This document shows, piece by piece, positions 16,489 to 24,162 of a stretch of DNA of 64,000 nucleotides (the first letter of the stretch is position 1; each line of letters opens with the position of its first letter). The translations under genes and the position numbers were made by a program. The stretch is from Streptomyces sp. NBC_00448 (GTDB lineage Bacteria; Actinomycetota; Actinomycetes; Streptomycetales; Streptomycetaceae), in the NCBI RefSeq assembly GCF_036014115.1, contig NZ_CP107913.1:7805501-7869500 (forward strand), written 5' to 3'. The notes beneath the pieces were generated by a model that was given only the letters and a program-made list of their open reading frames with translations, did not search any database and was not told where the DNA came from.

Positions 16489-17241
16489 TCAGCCCGCCGT
16501 CAGGGTCTTCGGCGGCTTCGGCGCGGTGACCGCCGCCTTCGTGACGTCCGCGACCAGTTCCACCACGTCGGAGCCGTACGCCTGCGAGTTCACCACCCGC
16601 AGCAGCAGGCAGAAGGTCGAGTCCAGGCCGTACTTGCGGGTCAGCCGCAGGTGGTGGCGGGCGAGGTAGCGGGTCGCGGCCTGGTTGGCTATGCCGCGCT
16701 GGCCCGAGGCGAGGAAGACCGGGCGGTCGTTGCCGGTGTCGCGGCCGGACGCCAGCCGGGCCAGCAGGACGTACTCCACCGCGCCCTTCTCCAGCCGGTA
16801 CGTCTCCCCGGCCACGGTGATCGCGCCCTGGTCCGGGCCCTGCGCCGGATCGGTGTCGATCTCCACGCCGGGCAGCATCGAGCGCAGGTGCGCGGCGAGC
16901 CGGTAGTTCGCCGCCGGCCCACCGATGCAGAACTCGGTGCGGGCGCCGAAGCCCTGCCAGGCGGTGTCGTGCGCCAGCACCTCGGCGTGCGCGCCGCACT
17001 CCTTGATCACCGCGGCCAGCTCCAGCAGCGCGAAGGCGTCGTGCCGGGCCAGGCTCCAGCCGCGCGCGCCCGGGTCGCGCGGTACCACGAGCAGGCACTC
17101 GGAGTCCTTCGGCAGCCCGAAGAAGCGCTGCCTGCGGTGGAGTTTGCGGTGCCACAGGTAGCCGCGGACCAGCCAGCCGAGCAGGCCGCCGATGACCAGC
17201 CCGGCCAGCGCCAGCACGAGGGTGCGCACGTCGTCGCTCAT
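16489..17241 (-). CDS. Membrane-anchored protein of unknown function
   Basis: 250 aa from an ATG at 17241; TACGAT ends eight bases upstream, suggesting a leaderless message. One hydrophobic anchor is at about 8-26 (LVLALAGLVIGGLLGWLVRG), followed by basic residues, so the bulk of the protein is probably cytoplasmic. The soluble part has LLVVPRDPG, FALLELAAVIKECGA, and FCIGGPAANYRLAAHL, which suggest an alpha/beta fold with a GGPxxN loop. I do not recognise the family. It converges with the ZIP gene at 16409. Confidence 0.75.
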   Translation of the reverse strand: MSDDVRTLVLALAGLVIGGLLGWLVRGYLWHRKLHRRQRFFGLPKDSECLLVVPRDPGARGWSLARHDAFALLELAAVIKECGAHAEVLAHDTAWQGFGARTEFCIGGPAANYRLAAHLRSMLPGVEIDTDPAQGPDQGAITVAGETYRLEKGAVEYVLLARLASGRDTGNDRPVFLASGQRGIANQAATRYLARHHLRLTRKYGLDSTFCLLLRVVNSQAYGSDVVELVADVTKAAVTAPKPPKTLTAG

Positions 17242-17467
17242 GGCGCGGCATCGTAGCGGTGTTCGAGCCGGACCGTCGCCCCCTCGGAGCCGCGGGCGCG
17301 AGTGCGGACACGGCCGCGGATACGACTGTGGGTACGGCCGTGGACACGGTCGCGGACACACGGCCGCCGCCGGGCCCGGGCGGGCGCGGCGGCGGCCGTG
17401 GGACGAGGCGGGCCGGCGGGCGGCGCCCCCTCGTCGGGTTCCGGGCCGGATCAGGGCCCGGTGCGGG

Positions 17468-18034
17468 TCAGTTCCCGGCGGCGGGCAGCAGCGCCAGGAT
17501 CTCGTCGGTGCTGCCGGTCTCGCCGAGCCGCGGGAAGATCCGCTGCACGGAGTTGGCGTGCGCGTCCGCGTCGGTGTCGGTCACCGCGTCGGTGGCGACG
17601 GTGACGTGGTAGCCGGCCTCGTACGCGTCCCGGGCGGTGGACTCCACACCGATGCTGGTGGAGATGCCCACCAGCACGATCTGGGTCACCCCGCGCCGGC
17701 GCAGCTCCATGTCGAGGCCGGTGCCGTAGAAGGCGCCCCACTGCTGCTTGCTGACGGTGATGTCGCTCGGCTGCTGGTCCAGCTCCTTGACCAGGTCGGC
17801 CCAGCCGTCGGGGAAGGTGACGGAGCCGCCGGGGCCGCCGTCGTTGCGGCCGGGCGCCACGCCGGTCACGTTCACCAGGACCACGGGCAGCTCGCGCTCC
17901 CGGAAGGCGGTGGCCAGGCGGGCGGCCCGCTCGATCACCTCGGCGGACGGGTGGACGGTCGGCAGGCCGGTGATGCCCTGCTGGAGGTCGATGACGACGA
18001 GCGCGGTGCGGGCGTCGAGGGTGGTGGCGGTCAT
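17468..18034 (-). CDS. Isochorismatase-family hydrolase lacking the active-site Cys
   Basis: 188 aa. The fold is clear: ALVVIDLQQG with the catalytic Asp, VSKQQWGAFYGT with the catalytic Lys, and VGISTSIGVESTARDA at the nucleophile position. In amidase members (nicotinamidase, N-carbamoylsarcosine hydrolase) a Cys sits where this protein has Gly. True isochorismatases also lack that Cys, so an ether- or vinyl-hydrolysing activity is more likely than amide cleavage. Nothing nearby indicates siderophore or phenazine synthesis. It is upstream of, and codirectional with, the unknown gene at 16489. Confidence 0.85.
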   Translation of the reverse strand: MTATTLDARTALVVIDLQQGITGLPTVHPSAEVIERAARLATAFRERELPVVLVNVTGVAPGRNDGGPGGSVTFPDGWADLVKELDQQPSDITVSKQQWGAFYGTGLDMELRRRGVTQIVLVGISTSIGVESTARDAYEAGYHVTVATDAVTDTDADAHANSVQRIFPRLGETGSTDEILALLPAAGN

Positions 18035-18252
18035 GGCTGAATGCTCTCTCTCACGGGGGTCGGTGGTGCGTGTTGCGATGACGGGAATGGTCAGAGGGCG
18101 GTACGGCCCGTGCGGTACGCGCGGCGGCGGGCGTACGCGTACACGCGGGCGTACGGCGGCGGCCGGGTCGGCCGGGCGTACGGGTGCGGGCGCCGCGGTC
18201 GTCTCGGGCGTCGCGTGCGGAAGGCGGGCGCGGGGCGTGCGGGCGACGGGGA

Positions 18253-19755
18253 TCACCGGCCGGCCCTGCGCAGCGAACGGTCGGCCACGGTGAGCACGAG
18301 GACCGCGACCCCGAGCCCGGCCGAGGTCAGCGCCATCTCGTGCAGCCCCGCGTCGGTCGCCCGCCGGCCGTAGAACAGGCCGATCAGGCTCGCGGCCGTG
18401 ATCGCGCCCAGGTACTGCGAGGTGCGCTGCAGCCCGGCCGCGCTGCCGGTCTCGCCGGACGGCGCCTGCGCGTACACCGCGGCCTGGTTGGCGGTGGAGG
18501 TCAGGCCCTGCGGCAGGCCGAACAGCGCGCCCGCCGCGCCCAGCGCGACCGCCGGGGTGGTGTGGCCGGCCGCCAGCAGCAGCCCGCTGCCGCCGAGCAG
18601 CAGCACAGCGGCCGTGATCAGCGGTGCCCTGATCCCCTTCGTCCGCGCGCCCAGCAGCGACGTGGCCATCGCGGCGACCGACATCGGCAGCATCAGCAGC
18701 CCGGCCGTGGCGGAGGAGTAGCCGTGCGCGTCCTCCAGCCACTGCGCGTAGCCGTACATCACGCAGTACACGACCAGGTACGTCATGCCGTGCCGCAGAT
18801 ACGTCAGGGACAGCGGACGGTTGCGCGCCAGCATGCGCAGGTCGAGGAACGGGGCGGGGCGGCGCAGTTCCCACCACGCCAGCACGCCGCCCAGCACGGC
18901 GGCCACCGGCAGCAGCGGCCACGGCGGGGCGGCCAGCCGCATCAGGAACAGCATCAGGGAGGTGAGCAGCGCGGCGAACAGGGCGATGCCGACCGGGTCG
19001 AGGCTGCTCGGCCGCGCGTTCCCGGCAGCCGACCCGGCCGCGGTCGCGGGCTTCGCCGGGGGCGTGCGCGGCAGCCAGAGCGCGGCGAGGACGAAGCCGA
19101 GCAGGGCGAGCGGGAGGTTCACCGCGAACACGGCGCGCCAGCCGAGGGTCGCGGCGAGGACCCCGCCCAGCACCGGGCCGACCGCGGCGCTGGACAGGCC
19201 CGCCAGCGACAGCAGCCCCAGCACCGGGCGCGGGGTCGGGACGCCGATCCGCTGCGAGTGGGCGCGCAGCAGCGCCATCGCCGCCGGATAGGCCGCCGAG
19301 GTGCCGACGCCGAGCATCACCCGGGACACGATCAGCCACGCCAGCGACGGTGCCGCGGTGCCCACCAGCCCGGCCGCCGCGACCATCAGCAGCCCGGTCA
19401 GGAACACCCGGCGCGGCCCGAGCCGGTCCGCGAGCCGTCCCATCGTCGGCTGCGCCACCGCGCTGGCCAGGTACAGGCTCGACACGAGCCAGGCCGTGTC
19501 GGCGGCGCCGACGTGGAAGCTGCCGCCGATCGCGACCAACGTGGTCGCGATCATGGTGGAGTTGATCGGGTTGAGCACCGCGCCGAGCATCAGCGGCACG
19601 ATCAGGCGGGGGCCGAACCCGGCGGTGGCGCCGACCGAGTTGTCGGCCGCGCCGTCGGTGGGGCGGTGGTCGGCGGCGGGGGAGGTGCGCCCGTGCGGCG
19701 CGTCGCTCGGCTCGTCCACGGGTTCGCCCACGGGTTCGTCCAGAGACCGGCTCAT
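18253..19755 (-). CDS. MFS drug/multidrug efflux transporter
   Basis: 500 aa from the ATG at 19755. The first 45 residues are hydrophilic with DEP repeats, then come about 14 hydrophobic segments of the DHA2 type. Signatures are LNPINSTMIATTLVAIG, the motif A-like GRLADRLGPRRVFLTG and the motif C region GLSSAAVGPVLGGVLAA. It likely expels hydrophobic compounds using the proton gradient. The MarR-family gene just upstream on the same strand (64-base gap) is the obvious regulator. No good ribosome site precedes this start, so the exact N-terminus is uncertain. Confidence 0.88.
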   Translation of the reverse strand: MSRSLDEPVGEPVDEPSDAPHGRTSPAADHRPTDGAADNSVGATAGFGPRLIVPLMLGAVLNPINSTMIATTLVAIGGSFHVGAADTAWLVSSLYLASAVAQPTMGRLADRLGPRRVFLTGLLMVAAAGLVGTAAPSLAWLIVSRVMLGVGTSAAYPAAMALLRAHSQRIGVPTPRPVLGLLSLAGLSSAAVGPVLGGVLAATLGWRAVFAVNLPLALLGFVLAALWLPRTPPAKPATAAGSAAGNARPSSLDPVGIALFAALLTSLMLFLMRLAAPPWPLLPVAAVLGGVLAWWELRRPAPFLDLRMLARNRPLSLTYLRHGMTYLVVYCVMYGYAQWLEDAHGYSSATAGLLMLPMSVAAMATSLLGARTKGIRAPLITAAVLLLGGSGLLLAAGHTTPAVALGAAGALFGLPQGLTSTANQAAVYAQAPSGETGSAAGLQRTSQYLGAITAASLIGLFYGRRATDAGLHEMALTSAGLGVAVLVLTVADRSLRRAGR

Positions 19756-19819
19756 CGGCGGACCGCCGGGCGGAGGGCAGGGCGTATTCGAGGGGCCGTG
19801 CGGGGCGTGAGGGCGCCGG

Positions 19820-20251
19820 TCACGACTCCACCAGGCGCCGAAGCAGCGGGATCGCCGCCGCCATCGCGCGCTCCTCGGCCGGGCTGAGGTGCGTCTCCAT
19901 CGCTTCGGCGAGCCAGCCACGGCGGGCCTGGCGGCCGGTGTGCAGCAGGTGGGAGCCCTCGTCGGTGAGGGAGAAGACGACCTGGCGGCCGTCGGTCGGG
20001 TGCGGGGCGCGCACCACGAGGTCGCGTTCCTCCAGCGCGGTGAGCGTCGCCCGCATCGATTGCGGCCGGACGAGTTCGCCGCGGGCCAGCGCGGCGGTGG
20101 TGGCCGGGCCCTCCCGGTGGAGCCGGCTGATGACCGACTGCTGGGACGGGGTGATCTCCGCCCCGGCCGAGGCGGTCCGCATGCGCCGCGAGAGCTGCGC
20201 GACGAGCGTGGTCAGCTCGTCCGCGGTGCGGAGACGTTCGGCCTGTGACAT
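19820..20251 (-). CDS. MarR-family transcriptional regulator
   Basis: 143 aa, usual MarR length. The winged-helix core is ITPSQQSVISRLHREGPATTAALARGELVRPQSMRATLTALEERDLV, followed by the wing HPTDGRQVVFSLTDEG. It starts at the ATG at 20251 behind GGAGG. Its promoter carries a perfect 10-bp palindrome over the -35 box, consistent with autorepression and control of the efflux gene downstream. The ligand is unknown. Confidence 0.9.
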   Translation of the reverse strand: MSQAERLRTADELTTLVAQLSRRMRTASAGAEITPSQQSVISRLHREGPATTAALARGELVRPQSMRATLTALEERDLVVRAPHPTDGRQVVFSLTDEGSHLLHTGRQARRGWLAEAMETHLSPAEERAMAAAIPLLRRLVES

Positions 20252-20258
20252 GACCTCC

Positions 20259-20290
20259 ACCGTAGGAGATGAGCAGGAAGACTTGCAAGT
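20259..20290 (-). promoter_or_regulatory. marR promoter with palindromic operator candidate
   Basis: On the minus strand, -35 TTGCAA (20288-20283), an 18-bp spacer and -10 TACGGT (20264-20259) precede the marR ATG by seven bases. ACTTGCAAGT at 20281-20290 is a perfect palindrome covering the -35 box, a typical place for MarR binding. Confidence 0.6.
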
Positions 20291-20531
20291 TTGACTGTCG
20301 AGTGGCGGATGTGCTCCTCCGGCGCGGGGGCCGGCGCCGAGGGGCGGGAGCGGGCAGCCGCAGGCGAGAGCGGTCGAGTGCGGTCGGGCTCGGTCGGGCG
20401 CGGGCCGGAGGAGGGGCCGGTGGAGCGGGTCCCGGGCCGGGCGGAGCGGGGCGGAAAACTCCCCGTAGCAGCCCCGTAACGGAGCGGGTGTCCAATGCCG
20501 GACGGAAGCCGGGTGGAGCGGAGCCCGACTC

Positions 20532-21956
20532 GTGAGGGTGGAGGGCGCGGTGGCGGCCGAATTCACTTACTACTTCCAGTCGTTGCTCGCGGCGCTCGGC
20601 CGGCAGCCCGGATGGTACGGGGTGTTCGCCGAGCGCGAGCCGGACGCCGCGGCCGAGTACGGCAGCGGGCGCCGACTCCCGCCGTGGGACGTGGTCCGTA
20701 CCGTGCTGCGCGACGTCGCGGCCAACGGCGGTGCGGGCGACGCCGATCCGGCCGAGGTGGGCCGGGCGTACGCGCTGCACCGGGCCGCGGCCGCCGCCGA
20801 GGACTCGGCGCCCGGCGCGTCCCACGCGCTGCGCGGCCGGCTGGACGCGGCGATCCGCGCCCGTGACGGCGCGGCGGCGCGGGCACGGGCTGCCGCGCGC
20901 GCCTACGAGGAGGCGGGCGCCGATACCGCGGGCCCGGCCGGCGCCCGGCTGGCGAACGGCCTCGCCTGGGCGCGGGACGACCTCTCGCGGGCGGCGGCGC
21001 GCTGCGAGGAGTTGCGGGGGCGGCTGGCCGGTGCGGTGGGGGCGGCGCGGCTGGGGCGGGAGGGTGCGGGTATGCCCGCGGGTGCGGGTGCGGGTGCGGG
21101 TGCGGGTGCGGGTGCGGGTACCGGCGTGGCCGGCTCCGACGACGTGGGGGCGGTGCGGCCCGAGGCCCCGACGGTGCGGCGGCCCACGGGGGCGCGGTTC
21201 GCCGGTTCCGGTGCTGCGGCGCCCAGCGGGTCGCCCGTCACCCCGGCCCCCGCGACGGCCGCCCGGGTGAGGTCGGCCGCGCCGCGCGGAGCACGGTTCG
21301 CCGGCGCACCCACCGCGGACGCGGTCGGCGAGGCCGTACTCCCGGCGCCGTCCGCGCCCGCCGCCGGGCCCGCGCCCAGCGGGGCGCGCTTCGCCGGAGC
21401 GCCCAGGGCACCCGCCACCCCCTCCGCCGTGCCCGCCCGCGACCCGCGCTGGACCGCGGAGGCGCAGGCCGGCGCGGCCAGGCTCGGCGCGCTGCGGCGG
21501 GCCGGGGAGAGCGGCGCCGCCTACCTCGTCCTGTGCGCCGCCGCCGAAGGGCCCGCCGACCGTATCCCTTACGTCGTAAGGGAGTTGGAGCGCACCGGGC
21601 TCGGCGCCGACGTCGCCACCCTGCTCTGGGAGATCGCCGCGCTCCCGCCGGAACCGCTGGCCGAGGCCGTCGCCGCGCTCGCCGCCGACGGGCGCGGACC
21701 CGACTGCCGCACCCTGCTCCACCAGGCGGCCGCCCGCAGCCCCGAGGACGTCGCCGTCGTGGCCGACCTCCTCCACCGCGCCGGCCGCACCGACGAATCC
21801 GGCGAACTCCTGGAAACCTTCGCGCGCTCCCGCCCCGCCGCCACCGCGGCCGCCGTCACCCGCACCCGCCCCTCCCTCGCCACCCCCCTCCTCGCCGCCG
21901 CCGCCCGCGTCTCCGGCCCCTGCCAACGCGACATCTCCGCGGCACTCCGCCTCTAG
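20532..21956 (+). CDS. GARFAG-repeat protein of unknown function
   Basis: 474 aa from GTG 20532 (GGAG nine bases upstream); GTG 20550 with GGAGGG four bases upstream is an alternative. The first ~70 residues (QPGWYGVFAEREPDAAAEYG, SGRRLPPWDVVRTVLRDVA) resemble a degenerate helix-turn-helix of the kind found in streptomycete XRE proteins. Residues ~85-175 are Ala/Arg-rich and probably coiled-coil. A disordered Ala/Pro/Gly region contains seven AG dipeptides and three GARFAG motifs near 219, 252 and 283. The last ~150 residues look all-helical. No enzyme motif is present. It converges with the hydrolase at 22039. Confidence 0.75.
   Translation: MRVEGAVAAEFTYYFQSLLAALGRQPGWYGVFAEREPDAAAEYGSGRRLPPWDVVRTVLRDVAANGGAGDADPAEVGRAYALHRAAAAAEDSAPGASHALRGRLDAAIRARDGAAARARAAARAYEEAGADTAGPAGARLANGLAWARDDLSRAAARCEELRGRLAGAVGAARLGREGAGMPAGAGAGAGAGAGAGTGVAGSDDVGAVRPEAPTVRRPTGARFAGSGAAAPSGSPVTPAPATAARVRSAAPRGARFAGAPTADAVGEAVLPAPSAPAAGPAPSGARFAGAPRAPATPSAVPARDPRWTAEAQAGAARLGALRRAGESGAAYLVLCAAAEGPADRIPYVVRELERTGLGADVATLLWEIAALPPEPLAEAVAALAADGRGPDCRTLLHQAAARSPEDVAVVADLLHRAGRTDESGELLETFARSRPAATAAAVTRTRPSLATPLLAAAARVSGPCQRDISAALRL
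21078..21119 (+). repeat. Hexanucleotide tandem repeat (GCGGGT)x7 inside the GARFAG gene
   Basis: Seven perfect copies of GCGGGT encode seven Ala-Gly dipeptides. The unit length keeps the frame, so copy-number change would alter linker length without a frameshift. Confidence 0.9.
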
Positions 21957-22038
21957 CCCGGCCGAGCCCGGCTCAGGCGCGGCGAACTTCCGGTCCGGTC
22001 GCGCCGGCGGGCAACGGACCGCGCCGACCGGGGCCGCG

Positions 22039-22698
22039 TCACGCCGGGGCCGGTCCGATCGGGGTGTCCGCGGTCGGGGCGAGGCACCAGTTCAGGAGGG
22101 ACGGCCAAGGGCCGTAGCCCGCAGCCGGGTTGAGGTGGGCGGTGGAGGGGAGCGTGGTGGTCGGCAGGCCCAGCGGGCGGCCGTAGGCAGGGACGGCGCC
22201 TTCGGGGCAGCAGGGGTCGTTGTCGGAGGCGACGATGCGGGTGTGGCCGGCCGCGGCGGACAGCTGGGCCCGGGTCACGGGCGGCGGTGCGAAAGCGGCG
22301 ACCTCGGGGTGCTGCCGCAGGAAGCCCGGCGAGGGCGGCGCGACCAGCAGGGCACGGTCGACGGGTGCGGGTGCGGGCGTGGGTGTGGCGGCCGGGGTCA
22401 ATTCCGGTCGGGCTTCCGGATGCTCGGGTGCCACCGCTGCGTGCAGCCACAGCGCGCAGGCCAGGCTGTGGCAGATCACGGTGAGCGGCGCCGTGCGGGG
22501 CCCGGCGAGCCGCATCCGCAGTTCGGTGAGCCACCGTCCCAGGTCCGGCCGGTCCGGGTCGGGCAGCTGCGGATAGTCCACGGTGTGCCCGAGCGTGCCC
22601 AACTCGGCGGCGAGCCAGTGCTGCCAGTGCCCGGCGGGGCGGCGGTTCTGCCACCCGTGCAGCAGCAGGAACGCCCGCGGCGGCCCGTCCTCGGTCAT
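22039..22698 (-). CDS. RBBP9/YdeN-type small alpha/beta hydrolase
   Basis: 219 aa. LLLHGWQNRRPAGHWQHWLAAEL at the N-terminus is typical of the family. The nucleophile Ser is in VICHSLACALW, an acidic residue in VASDNDPCCPEG, and His in STAHLNPAAGYGPWP. These are small serine hydrolases of mostly unknown substrate. An Ala/Pro-rich insertion (ELTPAATPTPAPAP) lies mid-protein. The ATG at 22698 is the natural family start. It converges with the GARFAG gene over an 82-base gap. Confidence 0.85.
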   Translation of the reverse strand: MTEDGPPRAFLLLHGWQNRRPAGHWQHWLAAELGTLGHTVDYPQLPDPDRPDLGRWLTELRMRLAGPRTAPLTVICHSLACALWLHAAVAPEHPEARPELTPAATPTPAPAPVDRALLVAPPSPGFLRQHPEVAAFAPPPVTRAQLSAAAGHTRIVASDNDPCCPEGAVPAYGRPLGLPTTTLPSTAHLNPAAGYGPWPSLLNWCLAPTADTPIGPAPA

Positions 22699-23224
22699 GG
22701 CGCCTCGCAGTCGACTCGTCTCCGGCCCGTACCCAGCTCACGTCCGGCTCCTGGACGGCGGCCGGGCAACGCGATTGTCGGTCCACGCGGCCCTCCCGGT
22801 CCAGCCGCCGCGGCCACGTACGGTCGCCGGCCGGCCGGCGTCAGGGGAAGTCCACCGCGGGACGTGGCCCGCCATCACGGGTTCACCCGCGTTGACACGT
22901 GGAGCGAGCGCGGAAGCGGGGCGGCGGCCTCGACTTTGCGGTGACCGCCCAGCAGGCGCGGCAAGTCGCCGACGACGCCCACGACATGGGACGGCGCGCG
23001 GACGAGACGCCGAACCTGCCGTACGGCGCCGGGCCCGCGTACGCCTGTGGCCGGACTCGAAGCCGCGGCTCGCAAGGGAAGCGCGCCGCACCGTAGGCGC
23101 GGCCTTCGCCACCGGACCCGGCCCAGTCCCCCGGCAAGGGACCCGCACGAGGCCCGCCCGGATGCGCCGTATGGGTCGGGCGGGCAGGAAACATGCCCGT
23201 TGTCGGCTGGTAACCGCACGGGCC
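22699..23224. other. Non-coding stretch without a supportable gene
   Basis: About 525 bases between the start of the hydrolase and the pyrimidine-operon promoter. A frame at 22944-23096 starting at a GTG has GC-rich third positions for about 40 codons, but then loses that bias, has no ribosome site and matches nothing I recognise. It may be a remnant. The other frames look like antisense noise. Confidence 0.4.
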
Positions 23225-23253
23225 TTGCCAGAGTGGAGCGAGGGACTTACGTT
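23225..23253 (+). promoter_or_regulatory. Promoter of the pyrimidine-catabolism operon
   Basis: -35 TTGCCA (23225-23230), a 17-bp spacer and -10 TACGTT (23248-23253) give an expected start near 23260 and a leader of about 56 bases that contains two inverted repeats. Confidence 0.55.
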
Positions 23254-23269
23254 CGTCGGACGGCTGGGA

Positions 23270-23302
23270 TCTACGGGCGTAGAACCGACGTGACGTCACG
23301 TC
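23270..23302 (+). promoter_or_regulatory. Palindromes in the operon leader, including a 16-bp perfect one
   Basis: GACGTGACGTCACGTC at 23287-23302 is perfectly self-complementary and ends 13 bases before the ATG, just ahead of the ribosome site GAGGAG. A smaller inverted repeat TCTAC-GGGC-GTAGA lies at 23270-23283. Placed downstream of the promoter, they could be roadblock operators for a pyrimidine-responsive regulator, but no regulator gene lies next to the operon. Confidence 0.55.
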
Positions 23303-23315
23303 AGAGGAGCTGCGG

Positions 23316-24158
23316 ATGAGCAACGTCGTCAGGGCCGCCTTGGTGCAGGCCACCTGGACCGGTGACACCGAGTCGATGATCGCCAAGCACGAGGAGCACG
23401 CGCGGGCCGCGGCCGCGCAGGGCGCGAAGGTGATCGGGTTCCAGGAGGTGTTCAACGCCCCCTACTTCTGCCAGGTCCAGGAGGCCGAGCACTACCGGTG
23501 GGCCGAACCGGTGCCGGACGGCTCGACGGTGCGCCGGATGCAGGCGCTCGCCAAGGAGACCGGGATGGTCATGGTGGTGCCGGTCTTCGAGGTCGAGCAG
23601 TCCGGCTTCTACTACAACACCGCCGCCGTGATCGACGCCGACGGCAGCTACCTCGGCAAGTACCGCAAGCACCACATCCCGCAGGTCAAGGGCTTCTGGG
23701 AGAAGTACTACTTCAAGCCCGGCAACCTCGGCTGGCCGGTCTTCGACACCGCCGTCGGCCGGATCGGCGTGTACATCTGCTACGACCGGCACTTCCCCGA
23801 GGGCTGGCGCGCCCTGGGCCTGGCCGGCGCCCAGCTCGTCTACAACCCCTCGGCCACCAGCCGCGGCCTGTCGGCGTACCTGTGGCAGCTGGAGCAGCCC
23901 GCCGCTGCGGTCGCGAACGAGTACTTCATCGCGGCGATCAACCGGGTCGGCACCGAGCCGTACGGGGACAACGACTTCTACGGCACCAGCTACTTCGTGG
24001 ACCCCCGCGGTCAGCTCGTGGACGGCGCCGCCTCCGACAGCAAGGAGGAACTGCTCGTCCGCGACCTCGACTTCGACCTGATCGACGAGGTCCGCCAGAC
24101 CTGGGCGTTCTACCGAGACCGCAGGCCGGACGCCTACGGCGACCTGACGGAGGCGTGA
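23316..24158 (+). CDS. Beta-ureidopropionase / carbamoyl-amidohydrolase (nitrilase superfamily)
   Basis: 280 aa. The nitrilase Glu-Lys-Cys triad is Glu44 (FQEVFNAP), Lys118 (KYRKHHIP) and Cys155 (YICYDRHFPE). The last step of reductive pyrimidine breakdown releases CO2 and ammonia from N-carbamoyl-beta-alanine. The FNAPYF and RHFPEGWR segments fit the beta-ureidopropionase branch, and the dihydropyrimidinase encoded in the same operon supports it. GAGGAG precedes the ATG by six bases. The next gene starts five bases after the stop. Confidence 0.88.
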   Translation: MSNVVRAALVQATWTGDTESMIAKHEEHARAAAAQGAKVIGFQEVFNAPYFCQVQEAEHYRWAEPVPDGSTVRRMQALAKETGMVMVVPVFEVEQSGFYYNTAAVIDADGSYLGKYRKHHIPQVKGFWEKYYFKPGNLGWPVFDTAVGRIGVYICYDRHFPEGWRALGLAGAQLVYNPSATSRGLSAYLWQLEQPAAAVANEYFIAAINRVGTEPYGDNDFYGTSYFVDPRGQLVDGAASDSKEELLVRDLDFDLIDEVRQTWAFYRDRRPDAYGDLTEA

Positions 24159-24162
24159 GCAG

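Noticed and set aside
18110..18180. Alternating GC/TA-rich stretch (GCGTACGCGTACACG) as a special structure
   Set aside because: Short, imperfect and without a promoter or gene-end context; likely compositional.
17468..20251. Small biosynthetic gene cluster (isochorismatase, MFS pump, MarR)
   Set aside because: No core biosynthetic enzyme is present; the pump and MarR form a normal efflux pair.
21078..21119. Possible CRISPR-like repeat
   Set aside because: Contiguous hexamer copies without spacers, in frame within a coding region.
19752..21926. Minus-strand frame with a TRTRTR repeat
   Set aside because: It is the antisense reading of the (GCGGGT)x7 repeat and GARFAG gene; no start signal or domain.
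22944..23096. Short frame with good codon bias before the pyrimidine operon
   Set aside because: The bias decays after about 40 codons, no ribosome site, no recognisable family; described only as a possible remnant.
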